DNA of 64,000 nt from Pyrenochaeta sp. MPI-SDFR-AT-0127 (GCA_020747015.1 JAGTJM010000098.1:20044-84043), one strand, 5' to 3'. Shown: positions 22,050 through 32,880, counted from the stretch's first letter. Numbers and translations: made by a program. Notes: generated by a model from the sequence alone, not told the origin.

Positions 22050-23287
22050 TTTCCCAACCGAATTGGATCCGTGTCGTAACTTTCCACAGCGTCCTCGAAT
22101 TCTTCTTCCTCTGGTTCAATCTGGTGAACCCGTGGTTTAGGACATTCGTTGGCATAGTGTCCAGGGTCGCCACAATTGTAGCAGTTGCCTGGGGTCCTTT
22201 CTCTATCCGGTGCGGGTGTCTTTGAGGCCGGGCGATATACGGCGGGCTTGAAAGACTGCGTAGCACTTGATGAGGGGGCTATATAGGTTGTCTTCCGGAT
22301 AGGGTCCGTAACAGGTCGTTGCATGATCCGAGCACTGTTTCGAGGAACATTGGTAGGAGAGCTTACGACTGGATAGTTCTTCCGCTCCATATCGTATGCT
22401 GTTAGGTGCTCCACCATCTGTTCGAAGGAGTTATTCCAGAGGCGCTTGAATCCTAGGTTAGGTACTCGAAGGCCGGGGACGATCTTGATCCATAGGTAGT
22501 GAAACCACTCCGACTTAGGTACGTGTCCTTTCACAGCCGCGCTCAGAAAACGTGCCTTAAAGAGAGCAAAAGTTTCCTCTTTCCCTTGTTGTAATCGGTC
22601 GAACAGTGCTCTGTTCTCTGCCATCTCATTTCCAGTGATGAAATAGGATTTTAGAAGGTCGATCATCTGTTCAGCGATCTGGAAGCCGTCCACAGGGGAG
22701 TCGGCTAGGTATCGGGGCTCCAGGTATTCTCTTGCTAACCCTGTGGTATGCCCCCATACTAAGGCCATGCGTGCGCGCTCCGTCCGATAGTGATCTGAGT
22801 TGATCTCGAGTCGGTCTCGTATCGAAGCTTGCCATTGTCTGAAGCTAGGGTTCTTCCCATCGCTAAGATCGCTGATGGGAGGCGTCTTTTCTGACCTTAT
22901 TATTCTGCCCATGAGTTCTGGGGGAAGCGTCACTGAAGGAGAGCGGATCTCTCGTGGGTTCGTGGTCGGGGGTGTTTCGGTGGTGGGTAGGGGCTGATCG
23001 GGCTCAATGGAGCTAGAGATAGGCCGAGCGCTAAGTTTGTTCAGTTCTGCACGAACTCGATCCAGTTCACGCTGCAACTCAGCAATCCTCGCGTCAGGTC
23101 CGATTGTGTTCCGATTCTCTACCATTGTTGATTGTGCGTCAGACTCTGTTTCCTGTTCAGAGTGACCCTCTATTTGCTCATCAGCCTCAGGCTGCGCGAT
23201 AATTTTCGACTGGGCGGCCTGCTGCCGCGTCGATCTTGATGAGGACGATGCTCCTGTTTGAGCTGATCCTTGTTTGGGGGGAGACAT
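22013..23287 (-). CDS. gag: Gag, nucleocapsid-type protein with CCHC zinc knuckle
   Basis: Gag forms the virus-like particle and packages element RNA. The frame opens at 23350 with a GTG; the first in-frame ATG is at 23287, 21 codons later, giving 424 residues, and I take that as the start. The N-terminal third is polar and Gln/Ser-rich with a short Leu heptad segment (residues about 68-86 from the ATG). The middle is a helical retrotransposon Gag domain. A single CCHC knuckle (CYNCGDPGHYANEC) lies 43-56 residues from the end and is followed by an acidic tail. It ends with TAA at 22013-22015, inside the overlap with the pol frame. Confidence 0.93.
   Translation of the reverse strand: MSPPKQGSAQTGASSSSRSTRQQAAQSKIIAQPEADEQIEGHSEQETESDAQSTMVENRNTIGPDARIAELQRELDRVRAELNKLSARPISSSIEPDQPLPTTETPPTTNPREIRSPSVTLPPELMGRIIRSEKTPPISDLSDGKNPSFRQWQASIRDRLEINSDHYRTERARMALVWGHTTGLAREYLEPRYLADSPVDGFQIAEQMIDLLKSYFITGNEMAENRALFDRLQQGKEETFALFKARFLSAAVKGHVPKSEWFHYLWIKIVPGLRVPNLGFKRLWNNSFEQMVEHLTAYDMERKNYPVVSSPTNVPRNSARIMQRPVTDPIRKTTYIAPSSSATQSFKPAVYRPASKTPAPDRERTPGNCYNCGDPGHYANECPKPRVHQIEPEEEEFEDAVESYDTDPIRLGNDAAREDDPSRA
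22018..22055 (-). promoter_or_regulatory. Programmed -1 frameshift signal between gag and pol
   Basis: On the minus strand the heptamer GGGAAAC (22055-22049) lies in the gag frame as G GGA AAC, the canonical X XXY YYZ slippery form. After a 7-base spacer comes a GC-rich hairpin (22041-22018): arms CCCGGGA and TCCCGGG, then GGA/TCC with one bulged T, and a CGA loop. Slippage back by one base enters the pol frame, which is open from there through 18093. The gag stop is 34 bases after the heptamer. Site, spacing and structure match the standard -1 frameshift layout. Confidence 0.85.
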
Positions 23288-23559
23288 CGGCTTAGGCTCC
23301 GATTCCCCTAGGTTATTGGTAGTCTCCGAGTTTCTACCCTGGCGCTCCACGCGACTTTCCCGAAGTTAATCCTCACGCAGTGGTGCAGGAAGTTCCAAAC
23401 CTATAGGCTTCGGTCGTTGGGAGATCAAGGGGATCCCAACTTTGGAATGATAGACTTTAATCATAAACGGATCCGAATCGGATCGTATTAACGTAAGGGT
23501 TTAGACGTAATCTTTTCAAACAAAGCGATATTATTAAGAAGCCGTCACCGGCGGGGGCG

Positions 23560-23572
23560 AAGTTCTTCTTGT
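23560..23572 (-). promoter_or_regulatory. Self-complementary primer-binding site of gypsy A
   Basis: Two bases inside the 5' LTR the minus strand reads ACAAGAAGAACTT. No TGG of a tRNA-3'-end site is present. The same 13 bases occur on the opposite strand within the LTR (23698-23710), so the element RNA can pair AAGTTCTTCTTGT in its own 5' end with this site. That is the arrangement of self-primed Tf1/sushi-type elements. Confidence 0.75.
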
Positions 23573-23574
23573 AA

Positions 23575-23872
23575 TGTAACGACACAGGTGCTAGAGGGCT
23601 CCGAAACGGATCCGAGTGCAACTCAAAGGCATATGGGAGTGCGTGCTGCGGTGGATAACCAAGAACACCTCTATTCCTATAGGTCTGATACGGAAGGACA
23701 AGAAGAACTTGTCCTACTATCTACTGCTAAAGAGCTATACTTATGTATGGAGAAATAGGGGTAACGGGGCCTAATCGGGACGATATCGGAGGCAGGTCCG
23801 ATATCCTCCAAATAAACCTCCCTTCTTATAGGAACGCGTGTGCGTCTCTATTTCTATGTGACGTTCGTTACA
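23575..23872 (-). repeat. 5' LTR of the intact gypsy A element
   Basis: 298 bases, apparently identical to 16738-17035. It carries the promoter and the 13-base stretch complementary to the primer-binding site. It is followed on the plus strand by duplication copy GATAT (23873-23877). Confidence 0.97.
23698..23743 (-). promoter_or_regulatory. Predicted gypsy A promoter: TATA box and self-primer start
   Basis: On the minus strand TATAGCTC begins at 23739. Exactly 29 bases later, at 23710, begins AAGTTCTTCTTGT, the stretch complementary to the primer-binding site. In self-primed elements the complementary bases are the first bases of the transcript, and a TATA box about 30 bases upstream fits that start. 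This would give a 162-base U3. Confidence 0.6.
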
Positions 23873-25600
23873 GATATCCGGAGTATAGGTATCGAAAAGC
23901 TAAATAAAGTAGTTAATACCTATAACGGTATAATCCCGATTATATAGTTGTATAGGATTTATATAAGTCTATATAGCTAGTAGTTAAGGTATACGGGCAG
24001 GGTAATAGCTAGCGTAGGCTAGACCCTAGGAATAGAGCTAGCGAGAGGAAATATTATACGTAAGAATCGCGAATATATAGAGTAGCTGATAGCTATAAGG
24101 GGGGTTAGTAATTTGCAGTTAGTGCGGGAGTATAATAAGGAGCTTAATTTAGGCTATACTATAATATAATGAGATAATAGATTAATTTAATTTAATTTAC
24201 TCCTATTAGCTATTTAGGGCGCTAACCTAGGAGAGGAGTTATTAGGGATAGGGTTAAGTTTTATAGCATACGTGGTTACCTAATTACGAGATACTACGTA
24301 TGAGATAATAAGCTATAGAAGACCTAGTAAGGTAGGTACGGTTTATTAACTAAACTATATTATCTCTAAAGCTCTCTAACTGTAATATTAATAGATCTTG
24401 GCGTAGATTTCTATTACTGATATTTAATCTACGTTAGGAATATCGGCGCCTCTTTGCGTACTATATATTAGTGCTACGTCTAAACGTCCCGCGCCTAGCC
24501 GCCCTAATACTACTATTATTCGCAAATTATTTAATATACTAGCGTGATTTTTGGCGTAGTGCCTAGTAGGTACTAGTTAGCTACTAGGGACGTAAAATAC
24601 TAGCGCTCTACCCTATTAGCGTAGTCGCCTTATAGGTTATACTATAATAGACTATTTATTTAGAGTTTCTATATAAAACGGCTTATATATAAGTAAGCCT
24701 TAGTAGCCCCTACCTTAATATAATTACTAGCACGATAAAGGCATTTCTATTAAGTATTATCTAAGATTCGAATCGCTAAAGCGATTGCTATCGCCGTATT
24801 ATAGTGTAGAAATCTAGTTATAGAGATTAGTTACATTCTATTATCTATCCGGATGCGAAGCTATTAGCGAAATTACTTATCTAGCCTACCTACCTAGCTC
24901 TTAAAGTATCGTTATATTAGTATACTTAGCCTTAGTTTAGCTCTACTAGCGTAATATTCCGTCTAGAGTATTACTACTGCGGTATAATAGATTAAGAGAT
25001 ACTAAGATAACCCCTAAACCTATCTACGTGTATCTATATAAAAATTATAGTCGTATAGTCGCTTACTCTTCTAATCCGCAAGGAGACCTTCTTTATAGTA
25101 ATAATGAACCTCCCCTAATATAGAGCTACTACGATTATTTCTATCTATTATAATATATACGCAGCTTTTATATACGTCTAGAGATCTAATAGAAATACTT
25201 AGGAGCTATAATTAGCTATAAGGGCTAATCTAGGCGCGGATTTATACGCGATTATTATATAAACTAGTACTTTTATTAAAAATCCTCTAATTAGAGTAAT
25301 TCTTATTAAAGCTAATATAATATTACCTATTTATAATTAAATCTAGCTTAGGATTAGAAGTAGTACTAAGATCCGCATAGCTACGGCGCTTATTAGTTAG
25401 CTAATATATTTCTAGCGTTTAAAGCGGTTAATATAGCTATCCTATATATATTAAGATATAGTCTAATATATAATAACCTTAATAGCTTCCTTACTCTTAA
25501 GCTCTAAAATCTACTATTATTCCCTCTACTAATAAAAGACCTAATTAGGCTTACTATATACCCGTGTCTTAAGTCTACTTAAGCTAATTCTAAGACTAAG
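23873..25600. other. Degraded sequence right of the intact gypsy, no gene identified
   Basis: RIP-depleted of CpA and TpG but with frequent CpG. It continues the sequence interrupted at 16737 after the GATAT duplication. No intact frame and no recognised protein remnant were found in either strand. Confidence 0.5.
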
Positions 25601-27590
25601 TAGTAGCTAAGATCTAATCTTAGCTTATTAAGGGGGAATATAATAATATAAGAGGGGTATAAGATAAGATAGAGTACTATAGCCCTAGAAATTAGCGCCT
25701 ACGCTTTAGTAAGTAGGTTAAGCGTCGCTAGTAGAATACTATCGTTAGAAGTATATATAAAGGTAGAAGAGCTTAATATATTTTAGTAATATAGCTATTA
25801 TATAGTTAAATAATAAATAGCTCCCTACGTAAGTACTATAATCTTTAGGGTTATAGAGACGTACTTTAGTTTAATATATAAGGGATATAAGCGGTTTAGA
25901 TTATTTATATTCGCGATAGATAAGGATAGTAGAGCTATAATAGTAGTAATATAAGGTAAGGTACTAGTATTATCTACGCGGCGACGGGGAGAGCTATATA
26001 GGTAAGCTAGGTAGGTAAAATAGACCTAAAGAAGTACTTAGTCTACTTTACTATATTACCTAATAGCTAGACGAATAACGATCTTAGATTAATATAGCTT
26101 AAGTAGGTATTTAATCGCTATACTAAGCCTAAAGCTTAGAGAAAGTAGCGACTACTTATTATTAACGGCTATAGTAGCTATATAATAAGGGGAGTTTATT
26201 ATATACTATATTAATAATAAGATTCTCCTAATAATCTTCCCTCTATATACTACCTATATACTATAGCCGCTTAATATAGTCTACTTTAAGCCTCTCGTAT
26301 AAAACTATACTAAGGAACTTAACCTTTATACTTAGAGAACCTAAGAATAGGTTCCTATAAAGAAGAGTAACTTCTTCTCTCTATTCTAGAAGGTATAGGT
26401 AAATACTTTTATAGAAACGTTAGTATTAAAGGCCTTCTCTACTATAGGTATATATCTACCTAACGCTAACGTTATCTTTAATAGGTTTAGAATAGTAATA
26501 CTAGAGACTACTATAATATCTCTAGAGTAAATAGTACTCTCTTCTTTATCTAGAGAGCTATTATAGCTTAAAGCTAAGTTACTACTTCGCTTAGTAATAA
26601 AGGGGGATAAAGCTATAGCTACTAATACTCTAGCGTAGTATATCTACTACCTTATAGTATAGAATTAGATACTCTAATAATAGCTTAATAGCGCGTAGGA
26701 GGCTCTAACTAAGAAGAAGAAGATAAAGGATAGATAGAGAGTATTACCTTTATACGCTTATAATATTAAGTAGTATAGTAGAGTAAAGTAGTAAAGTCCT
26801 TTATTAAAGCGGGAGGTAGATATATAAATAGATATATAATAATACTATAAGGAGGAAATAGAAGTAGTAAAAGCTACCTAACGTAAGCTCTAGTATACTT
26901 AAAAGCTACTAAAGTAGAAGAAGAAGGAAAATAATAGGCTAAGGCGTAAGAGAGAGAAGGAAGAGAGAGACTAGCTTAAGGCTATAAAGGCTATAGAAGT
27001 TACTAAATATAAGGCTTAAAGAGAGTATAATAAGTAAGCTTATAATACTAAAAAAGCTATAAAATTACCCTAAAGAGATAAGTGTAAGGCTTTATAGATT
27101 ATAGTACCTAGAAAGAAGTAGAAGTATAGTAGTATAGCTACCTATTATAACGAATATTATATAGAAATAGAGATATATACGCGTTTCTATAAGAAGGGAG
27201 GTTTATTTAGAGGATATTAGACCTACCTCTAATACTATCCTAATTAGGTTCTATTACCCCTATTTCTCTATATATAAGTATAGCTCTTTAGTAGTAGATA
27301 GTAGGAGAAGCTCTTCTTATCCTTCTATACTAGACCTATAGGAATAGAGGTATTCTTAGTTATCTAATATAGTACGCACTCCTATATATCTTTAAGTTAT
27401 ACTTAGATCTATTTTAGAACCCTTTAGCGCCTATATTATTATACCTATAGTTAGCGCGTTATTTATAAGCGCTTCCTATTACCCCTACCTATATATAATA
27501 GCTATAGCCGTAAAATTACTTTATATAAAAAGTATAAGTAGGAAAGTTTATCGCGTAGACCTATATAGTACTCTACTAAGTTATCTTATA
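25601..27590 (+). mobile_element. RIP-mutated Fot1/pogo-type DNA transposon, copy 1
   Basis: The plus strand, read with RIP-type stops ignored, gives a pogo/Fot1 transposase remnant: a TNNDLGLxWLxxVFNRYTKPKA-like block near 26050-26140, the catalytic LLIxxGHxSH region at 26149-26181, and a PPHTTxxLQPLD-like segment at 26235-26290. A Lys/Glu-rich coiled tail follows to about 27140. There is at least one frameshift. A family A solo LTR interrupts the 3' part. The end near 27500-27590 resembles the end of the next element (shared GCCGTAAAAT and CTCTACTAA words). The left boundary is uncertain. Confidence 0.75.
27146..27443 (+). repeat. Solo LTR of gypsy family A, plus orientation
   Basis: 298 bases, the same length as the intact LTR, in opposite orientation and RIP-mutated. 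A perfect 5-base duplication CCTAT lies at 27141-27145 and 27444-27448, so a full element inserted here and recombined between its LTRs. Confidence 0.93.
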
Positions 27591-30005
27591 ATAGTAGCTA
27601 TTATATATAGCTTAATAGCCTTATTCTTATATAGTATTATTTAGTAGTTAGAGTACGTATTACGTAAATATACGTATTACGCGTATAGATATAGGTAACG
27701 CGTATATACTATAACGCGTATTCTAATACCCTAACTATCTTATCTTATACCCCTAATATTTTAATACTATAATATTACTAGAGGTAGCTATAATAGAAAG
27801 ATATATAGTAGATATAGATAAACCTATTCTATATACTTACTTAGCTAAAAAATATAGTATTATATACTTAACTTTAATATACTAAGAGTAGGACTTAAGC
27901 GTATTATATAAAGAGAAGGCTATTATATAATAATTACTTACGCCTATATAAGAGATAGAGCTTATAGAGTATATAGAAAGGCTTACTAAGCGTTACTTAC
28001 TACTAATAAGGATAATAATTAAGAATTTTACCTCTAAGATAGCTAGAAAGGAGCTATTAGATAGCTAGGTTACTAACTTCCTATACTATAACTAAGACTA
28101 CCTTATCTCTTAATAGGCTACTACTATAGACTCTAATTACTATAAGGCTAATAGCTAGAGAAAGTATAAGTAGTACTTTTACCTTATATACTATAAGATA
28201 TAGTAATACTTAATCTAGCTAGAGAATATATATAATATAGATAAGAAGGGCTTTACTATTAGGAAGATCTCTAAGTTATAATAGGTATTTAGTAAGCCTC
28301 TATATAAGTAAAAGTATAGTTAGTAAGCCTCTTAAGATAGTAATTATAAGTAGATTATACTCCTCTTATATATCTATAGTAATAGGAGCTAGCTACTACT
28401 AGATCTTATATATATAGCTAAGACTTAGAATATTTAATTAAGCTAGGTAGATAATATAGATAAGGAGATATACTTAGTATTTACTACTATTTCTCCTTCT
28501 AGTTAGACGAATAATAACGTAGTACTTAGCTAGCTTAAGTAGATCTTTAATTACTTTACTAAGCGTAAGTATAGGAAAAGGTATTATCTACTTATAGTTA
28601 ATAGCTATAGGAGCTATCTAATAATATAGTTTATTAAATTCTATAATCTTAATAAGATTATAATAGCTATATACCCTCTATATAGTACCTATACTCTATA
28701 GCTATTAGATATAGTTATAACGATATAGGCGCTAAAGGGTTCTAAAATAGATCTAAGTATAACTTAAAGGTATATAGGAGTACGTACTACGTTAGATAAC
28801 TAAGACTATCTCTATTCCTATAGGTCTAGTATAGAAGGATAAGAAGAACTTATTCTACTATCTACTACTAAAGAGCTATACTTATATATAGAGAAATAGG
28901 GGTAATAGGGCCTAATCGGGATAGTATTAGAGGTAGGTCTAATATCTTCTAAATAAACCTCCCTTCTTATAGGAACGCGTGTACGTCTCTATTTCTATAT
29001 AACGTTCGTTATAATAGTTTACTTTAGTCTATTAGTAGGAAACTATAGTAAAGTCCTTATAAAATACCTTTATAATACCTAGGGCTTAGTATTAATAAAG
29101 AAAGGCGACTTCTTCTACCTTTTCTAGTAAGCCTAGGTAGAAATATTTACTAAGAAGCTTATACTTAGTACCTTTAAATATACTAGTTTAATACTATATA
29201 AACCTAATATTATACTTAATAAGTTCGCTATAAAGGAAGATAAGCCTAAAATACCTAAGCCTATTTAAAGAGTATATAATAGGAAGGATTAGTATATAGT
29301 TAATAGGTATCTATAGGCCTATATAAAGGATAAGTATTTAATTAACGTAGTAATTATAAGAGAAACTCTTTACTATCTCTCTATCTAAAACTAGCTTCTT
29401 TAGATAGAAAATCTTAGACTTTAAGAAGCTCTTAACTAGTAGAAGAAGGATAATAAAAGAGGTAGAGCTCTACTCTTAATTTAGTAATAATCCTAGGATA
29501 GTAAGACTTAGTAGTAGTCTCCTTTATAAGTAGATAAAGCCTAATATCTATTAGATAAAGTAGATAAGGTAGAGAGGGTAGAGGAGATTAGAAAATTAAA
29601 TATAACTAAGCTTTATAAGACTACTCGTAAGCTTAAGTAAAAGCTTAATACTAAGAAGGTAGAGAAGTAAGAGAAGGAGAAGGTAGTATAGGAGGAGAGG
29701 AAGGCTACTAAACGCGCTACTATTAAAGAACGTAAGGTAGAGAGAGCGCGCTAAAAGGAAGAGTATAACTCTTAAAAAATATTATATACTACTTAGAAAG
29801 GTAAGAGGAAGCTCCTATAGTAATAAGAAGCTAAAAAGAAGTAAAATTATAGTAATATAGCTACTTAAAGTAGTGCGGCTCCTTATAAGTAGCCCTCTTT
29901 ACCTCTACTAATACTTAATAGCCGCGGCCGTAAAATACTTTAGCTATATAAGTTTAAGTAGTAAATCTTATTATATAGGCCTATAGATCACTCTACTAAA
30001 AAACC
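27591..30005 (+). mobile_element. RIP-mutated Fot1/pogo-type DNA transposon, copy 2
   Basis: Plus-strand transposase remnant: a YNxDxKGFxIGxI block near 28230-28270, a TNNDVxLxxLxQxF segment near 28510-28560, catalytic LLIVNSYxSYL (expected LLIVDGHGSHL) at 28583-28620, and YPxxSTxTLQLLDI immediately before a solo LTR at 28716. The frame resumes after it with a FFxLFxQAxVEIF region and a Lys-rich tail to about 29960. RIP explains most of the stops and lost residues. The right end runs to about 30005, where un-mutated sequence begins. Confidence 0.78.
28716..29013 (-). repeat. Solo LTR of gypsy family A, minus orientation
   Basis: 298 bases matching the family A LTR in the same orientation as the intact element, RIP-mutated. 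A 5-base duplication ATAGT lies at 28711-28715 and 29014-29018. It sits inside the catalytic domain of the second Fot1-like element, so it is younger than that element. Confidence 0.93.
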
Positions 30006-30678
30006 TAGTTAAGATAGCTTTTGTATGTAGCTTAATAATCTCATGCGTAGGGTGCTTAATAGGGCCGATAGTGCGCGTTACAGCGCATGCGCGTTACGAG
30101 CGCACAGATAGTAGGGACGTACGCGTAGTAGTAGGACACGTTAACATCTTATAAGCTCTGACTTTTAGTGACAGTGTCCCTACCTACCAACCCAACCTAA
30201 CATATACCGTACTGAATCCACGCGTACACTAGTACGTTATAATAGGGTCGGCTGGGACGGGTTAATTGTGGCGGGCTTTGTGACGTGTGACCGATCTCTT
30301 GGCGGTGCGCTTGGACCGCGTTGGCCCATGCGAAGTCTCTAAAATATTGATGTGGGCAAATTCTTTTCAACCAGAGTTTTGCTGTTGTGTTAGCAAAATA
30401 GCCTATTTGCTGAGGCCATTGGCCGCGCTTCATTTGGTCCCTACCAGCTTTGGAATAGTCGCAGTACACTGCTACAACGGATTTAGTCCGGCGTCCGAGT
30501 GAATTAACCCGACCCTTTTCTTTCGAGAACAATAAGTACTCGGTGAAATGCCTAATTCTTAGTAGAGTATAGAAGCTGTTTCTCAATATATAAGCTTAGA
30601 ATAGTTGAATGCTTCAGCTTTCGAAGTGGCCTGCACCTGGAAGTGTCCGATAGATCTTAGCTGCGCTCATTACGCGCT
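30006..30678 (+). promoter_or_regulatory. Un-mutated upstream region of the GH79 gene
   Basis: RIP signs stop at about 30005 and normal TpG/CpA content resumes. 30070-30105 holds a GC-rich inverted arrangement (GTGCGCGTTAC, GCGCATGCGC, GTTACGAGCGCAC). A TATA-like AATATATAAG lies near 30585, about 90 bases before the gene's ATG. The open frames at 30197-30586 (minus) and 30287-30502 (plus) look like chance frames in promoter DNA. Confidence 0.5.
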
Positions 30679-32543
30679 ATGCGACCTCATCTATTAGCAC
30701 TGGTTGTAGCCAGTGGCATTTATGGACAACAAAATCGTAGAGTAACTGTGAACCCTATAGCTTCTGGTATTGAGACAGGAGCACCGTTCGATGGCTTCGT
30801 AAGCTTCTCGATCGAGTTCTCTTCGTTCCCTGATTATGCTGGTACGTCAAACATCGGTTTATCAGGGCTAGGGTCTTGTTAACACTACCTACAGGCAACC
30901 TGTCACATCCAAACCAATTTTCAGAAAATCTACTTAATAATATAGGCAACTTACAAGGCACCAAGTCTTATATCAGAGTGGGAGGGAATACTCAGGACTT
31001 TGTCATCTATAACCCGGATCTGGAAGTCGGCTTAAGGGGAATTATTAACGCGAGTAAGACTATTGATTATCCTAGTGTGATCGAAATCGGGAACAAGTTC
31101 TTCGAGTCTTACCACACTTGGAAAGACGTCAAGTTCTCGTTTGGCTTCAACCTGGGCGGAAACAACGATTCTGGAAACTTTGATAGCGTGCTGAAGCTTG
31201 TTCCGTTGGCGTGCAAGGCTCTAGCCAGATCAAAGCTATACTACTGGGAGTACGGCAATGAGCCTGATCAGTATGCCACGAGTAGTCGTGGACCTGTCAG
31301 GAAGAGAGACTGGAATGAGTCAGAATATGTCGAGGAATGGCTTAATGGGACAAGGGCTATTAGAGGGGAAATCAAAAAAGCTTGCCCAGAGTTGCAGGGG
31401 AGCAGATATGGGTATTTTGGCCCTTCATTTGCTGGACTCAGCACACACTTGCGATCTCCCCGCGCGTGGGCCGACGGGTTGAACAATGACAGCATCATCA
31501 AGCTGTTTGCTTCTCACAAGTAAGTTTCTTGATTTTGAGCACTTAGAGATAAGTATTAACTTTCTCTTTAGCTACATTAGCGGCTCGACAACTCTGGGTG
31601 TTACCATGTCGGGAACACTCTTGAACCACACAAATACGAAGGAGAGAGTGAACGTTCACGCCAAAAACGTTGAAACAATCAACCCCAGAGTCCCACACAT
31701 CTGGGGTGAGACAAACTCCCTTTTTAACCAAGGTAGACCTAATGTTTCCAACGCATTTGGAGCTGCACTCTGGGGAATCGACTATAACTTATGTGAGTAT
31801 CTTCTGCTATGCCAAACTCCTTATCCTTTACGTAGGCCGCCCCTGCTTAAGCACCTTCGAGCAGTCTTCAACGCAATTCACGTCTTGAGGAAGGCACAAT
31901 GCCATACTAAACAACTTTTTAGCTTACCTTACTTTATATTGTTTGAGTATTTTTTTCCCTGACCCTTTAAGTAGACTCGGCATTTAAGAACGTCAAGCGA
32001 TCTCACATGCACCAGGGCGTGAACTACCGGTACCAATCCTGGCAACCAGTTGCAACGGACAACATCACCATTGGCACCAAGCCGCCGTACTACGGCAACA
32101 TCGTGGTTGCGGCTTTCATCGGTAACCAACGCAAACCGGTCCGCATCGCCCATCTCGAACTCGGTGATGGCCCATTCTCCTCAGCCTATGCCGCATACGT
32201 TGATGGCCAGCTTCGTCGGATCTTAGTGCTTAACCTGAATGAGTACAATTACACACTAAATGGCACCGGGCCAGGAGTGAACATTATACCGCGGCCAAGC
32301 CGTGAGTTCAGTTTCGATGTAAGTAATGGATTTAGTAGAAAGGTGGGTGTTCAAAGACTGTTTGCGAATGGAAGCGATGCCTTCACTGGGATCACGTGGG
32401 ATGGCTGGAGTTATAACTACGAACTGGACCAGGGACGACCGGTAAGGTTGCGAAATGCTACAGTTGGTGAGACTATAGCTGTCGATAATGGAGTCGTTGA
32501 GGTTGCGGTGTTAGATTCACAAGCTGTTATATTGAATCTGTAA
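30679..32543 (+). CDS. Secreted GH79 glycosidase (beta-glucuronidase-like), four exons
   Basis: Exons 30679-30841, 30895-31519, 31572-31792 and 31975-32543 total 1578 bases (525 residues plus stop). The introns (53, 52 and 182 bases) start GTACGT, GTAAGT and GTGAGT and end in AG, and all junctions keep frame. Residues 1-16 form a signal peptide. The family's retaining catalytic pair is present: acid/base Glu177 in WEYGNEPD and nucleophile Glu309 in WGETNSL. Other GH79 hallmarks are SFSIEF, YIRVGGNTQD, FNLGGNN and HMHQGVNYRYQSWQP, with a beta-rich C-terminal GH79C region. Several N-x-S/T sites fit a secreted glycoprotein. GH79 enzymes remove glucuronic acid (or its 4-O-methyl form) from glycans; the exact substrate cannot be told here. 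It is the only cellular gene seen in the window and appears intact. Confidence 0.93.
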
Positions 32544-32880
32544 GACAGATCAGAAGAAATGAACCTATGAGATTGTGTCGCACTGGACGTGCTAAACTAA
32601 TGAAAGTTGAGATAATGATGATAAGCAGCAGCGTTGTATTGATTGATGTTGTGTCTGAAGTGTGGGGTACTCCAACCCGCAGATTTACATGCAGCATCAC
32701 AGGTGGATTACTAATACAGTTGCTTCTTGGGGCTCGCAGAGCATACCTCGTCTAGTTACCACTTGCCCTCTGAAGGGGTTAGTGGCCCTGCGCACGCGCC
32801 AAGTCAGGGCCAACCTTAACAGAGGGTCTAGTGGCCGGTCCGCCAAAAATACGCGTTAATACACCACGCGAAAATTAACA
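32544..32880. other. 3' flank of the GH79 gene with a 61-base inverted repeat
   Basis: Un-mutated sequence, presumably the 3' UTR and downstream DNA. 32766-32826 is an imperfect hairpin: CCCTCTG pairs with CAGAGGG at the base and GGCCCTG with CAGGGCC near the tip, with a 14-base loop. Directly after it AGTGGCCGGTCCGCC and nearby GC-rich words mark the edge of the next RIPped block. The hairpin could be a transposon end or transcript 3'-end structure. Confidence 0.55.

Larger units (their letters stand above)
16738..23872 (-). mobile_element. Intact Ty3/gypsy chromovirus (family A), 7135 bases
   Basis: Two 298-base LTRs with no difference seen by eye bracket gag and pol on the minus strand. 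Each LTR begins TGTAACGA and ends TCGTTACA, an 8-base inverted repeat. The insertion is flanked by a 5-base duplication GATAT (16733-16737 and 23873-23877). All expected signals are present: primer-binding site, gag, slippery site, pol with protease, RT, RNase H, integrase and chromodomain, and polypurine tract. Unlike every related copy here it shows no RIP. Identical LTRs and open frames make it a recent, potentially mobile insertion. An additional antisense gene lies between pol and the 3' LTR. Confidence 0.97.

Noticed and set aside
30197..30586. 129-codon minus-strand open frame upstream of the GH79 gene
   Set aside because: No recognisable domain, overlaps the likely promoter and a plus-strand frame of similar quality, and its composition gives no coding signal; taken as chance.
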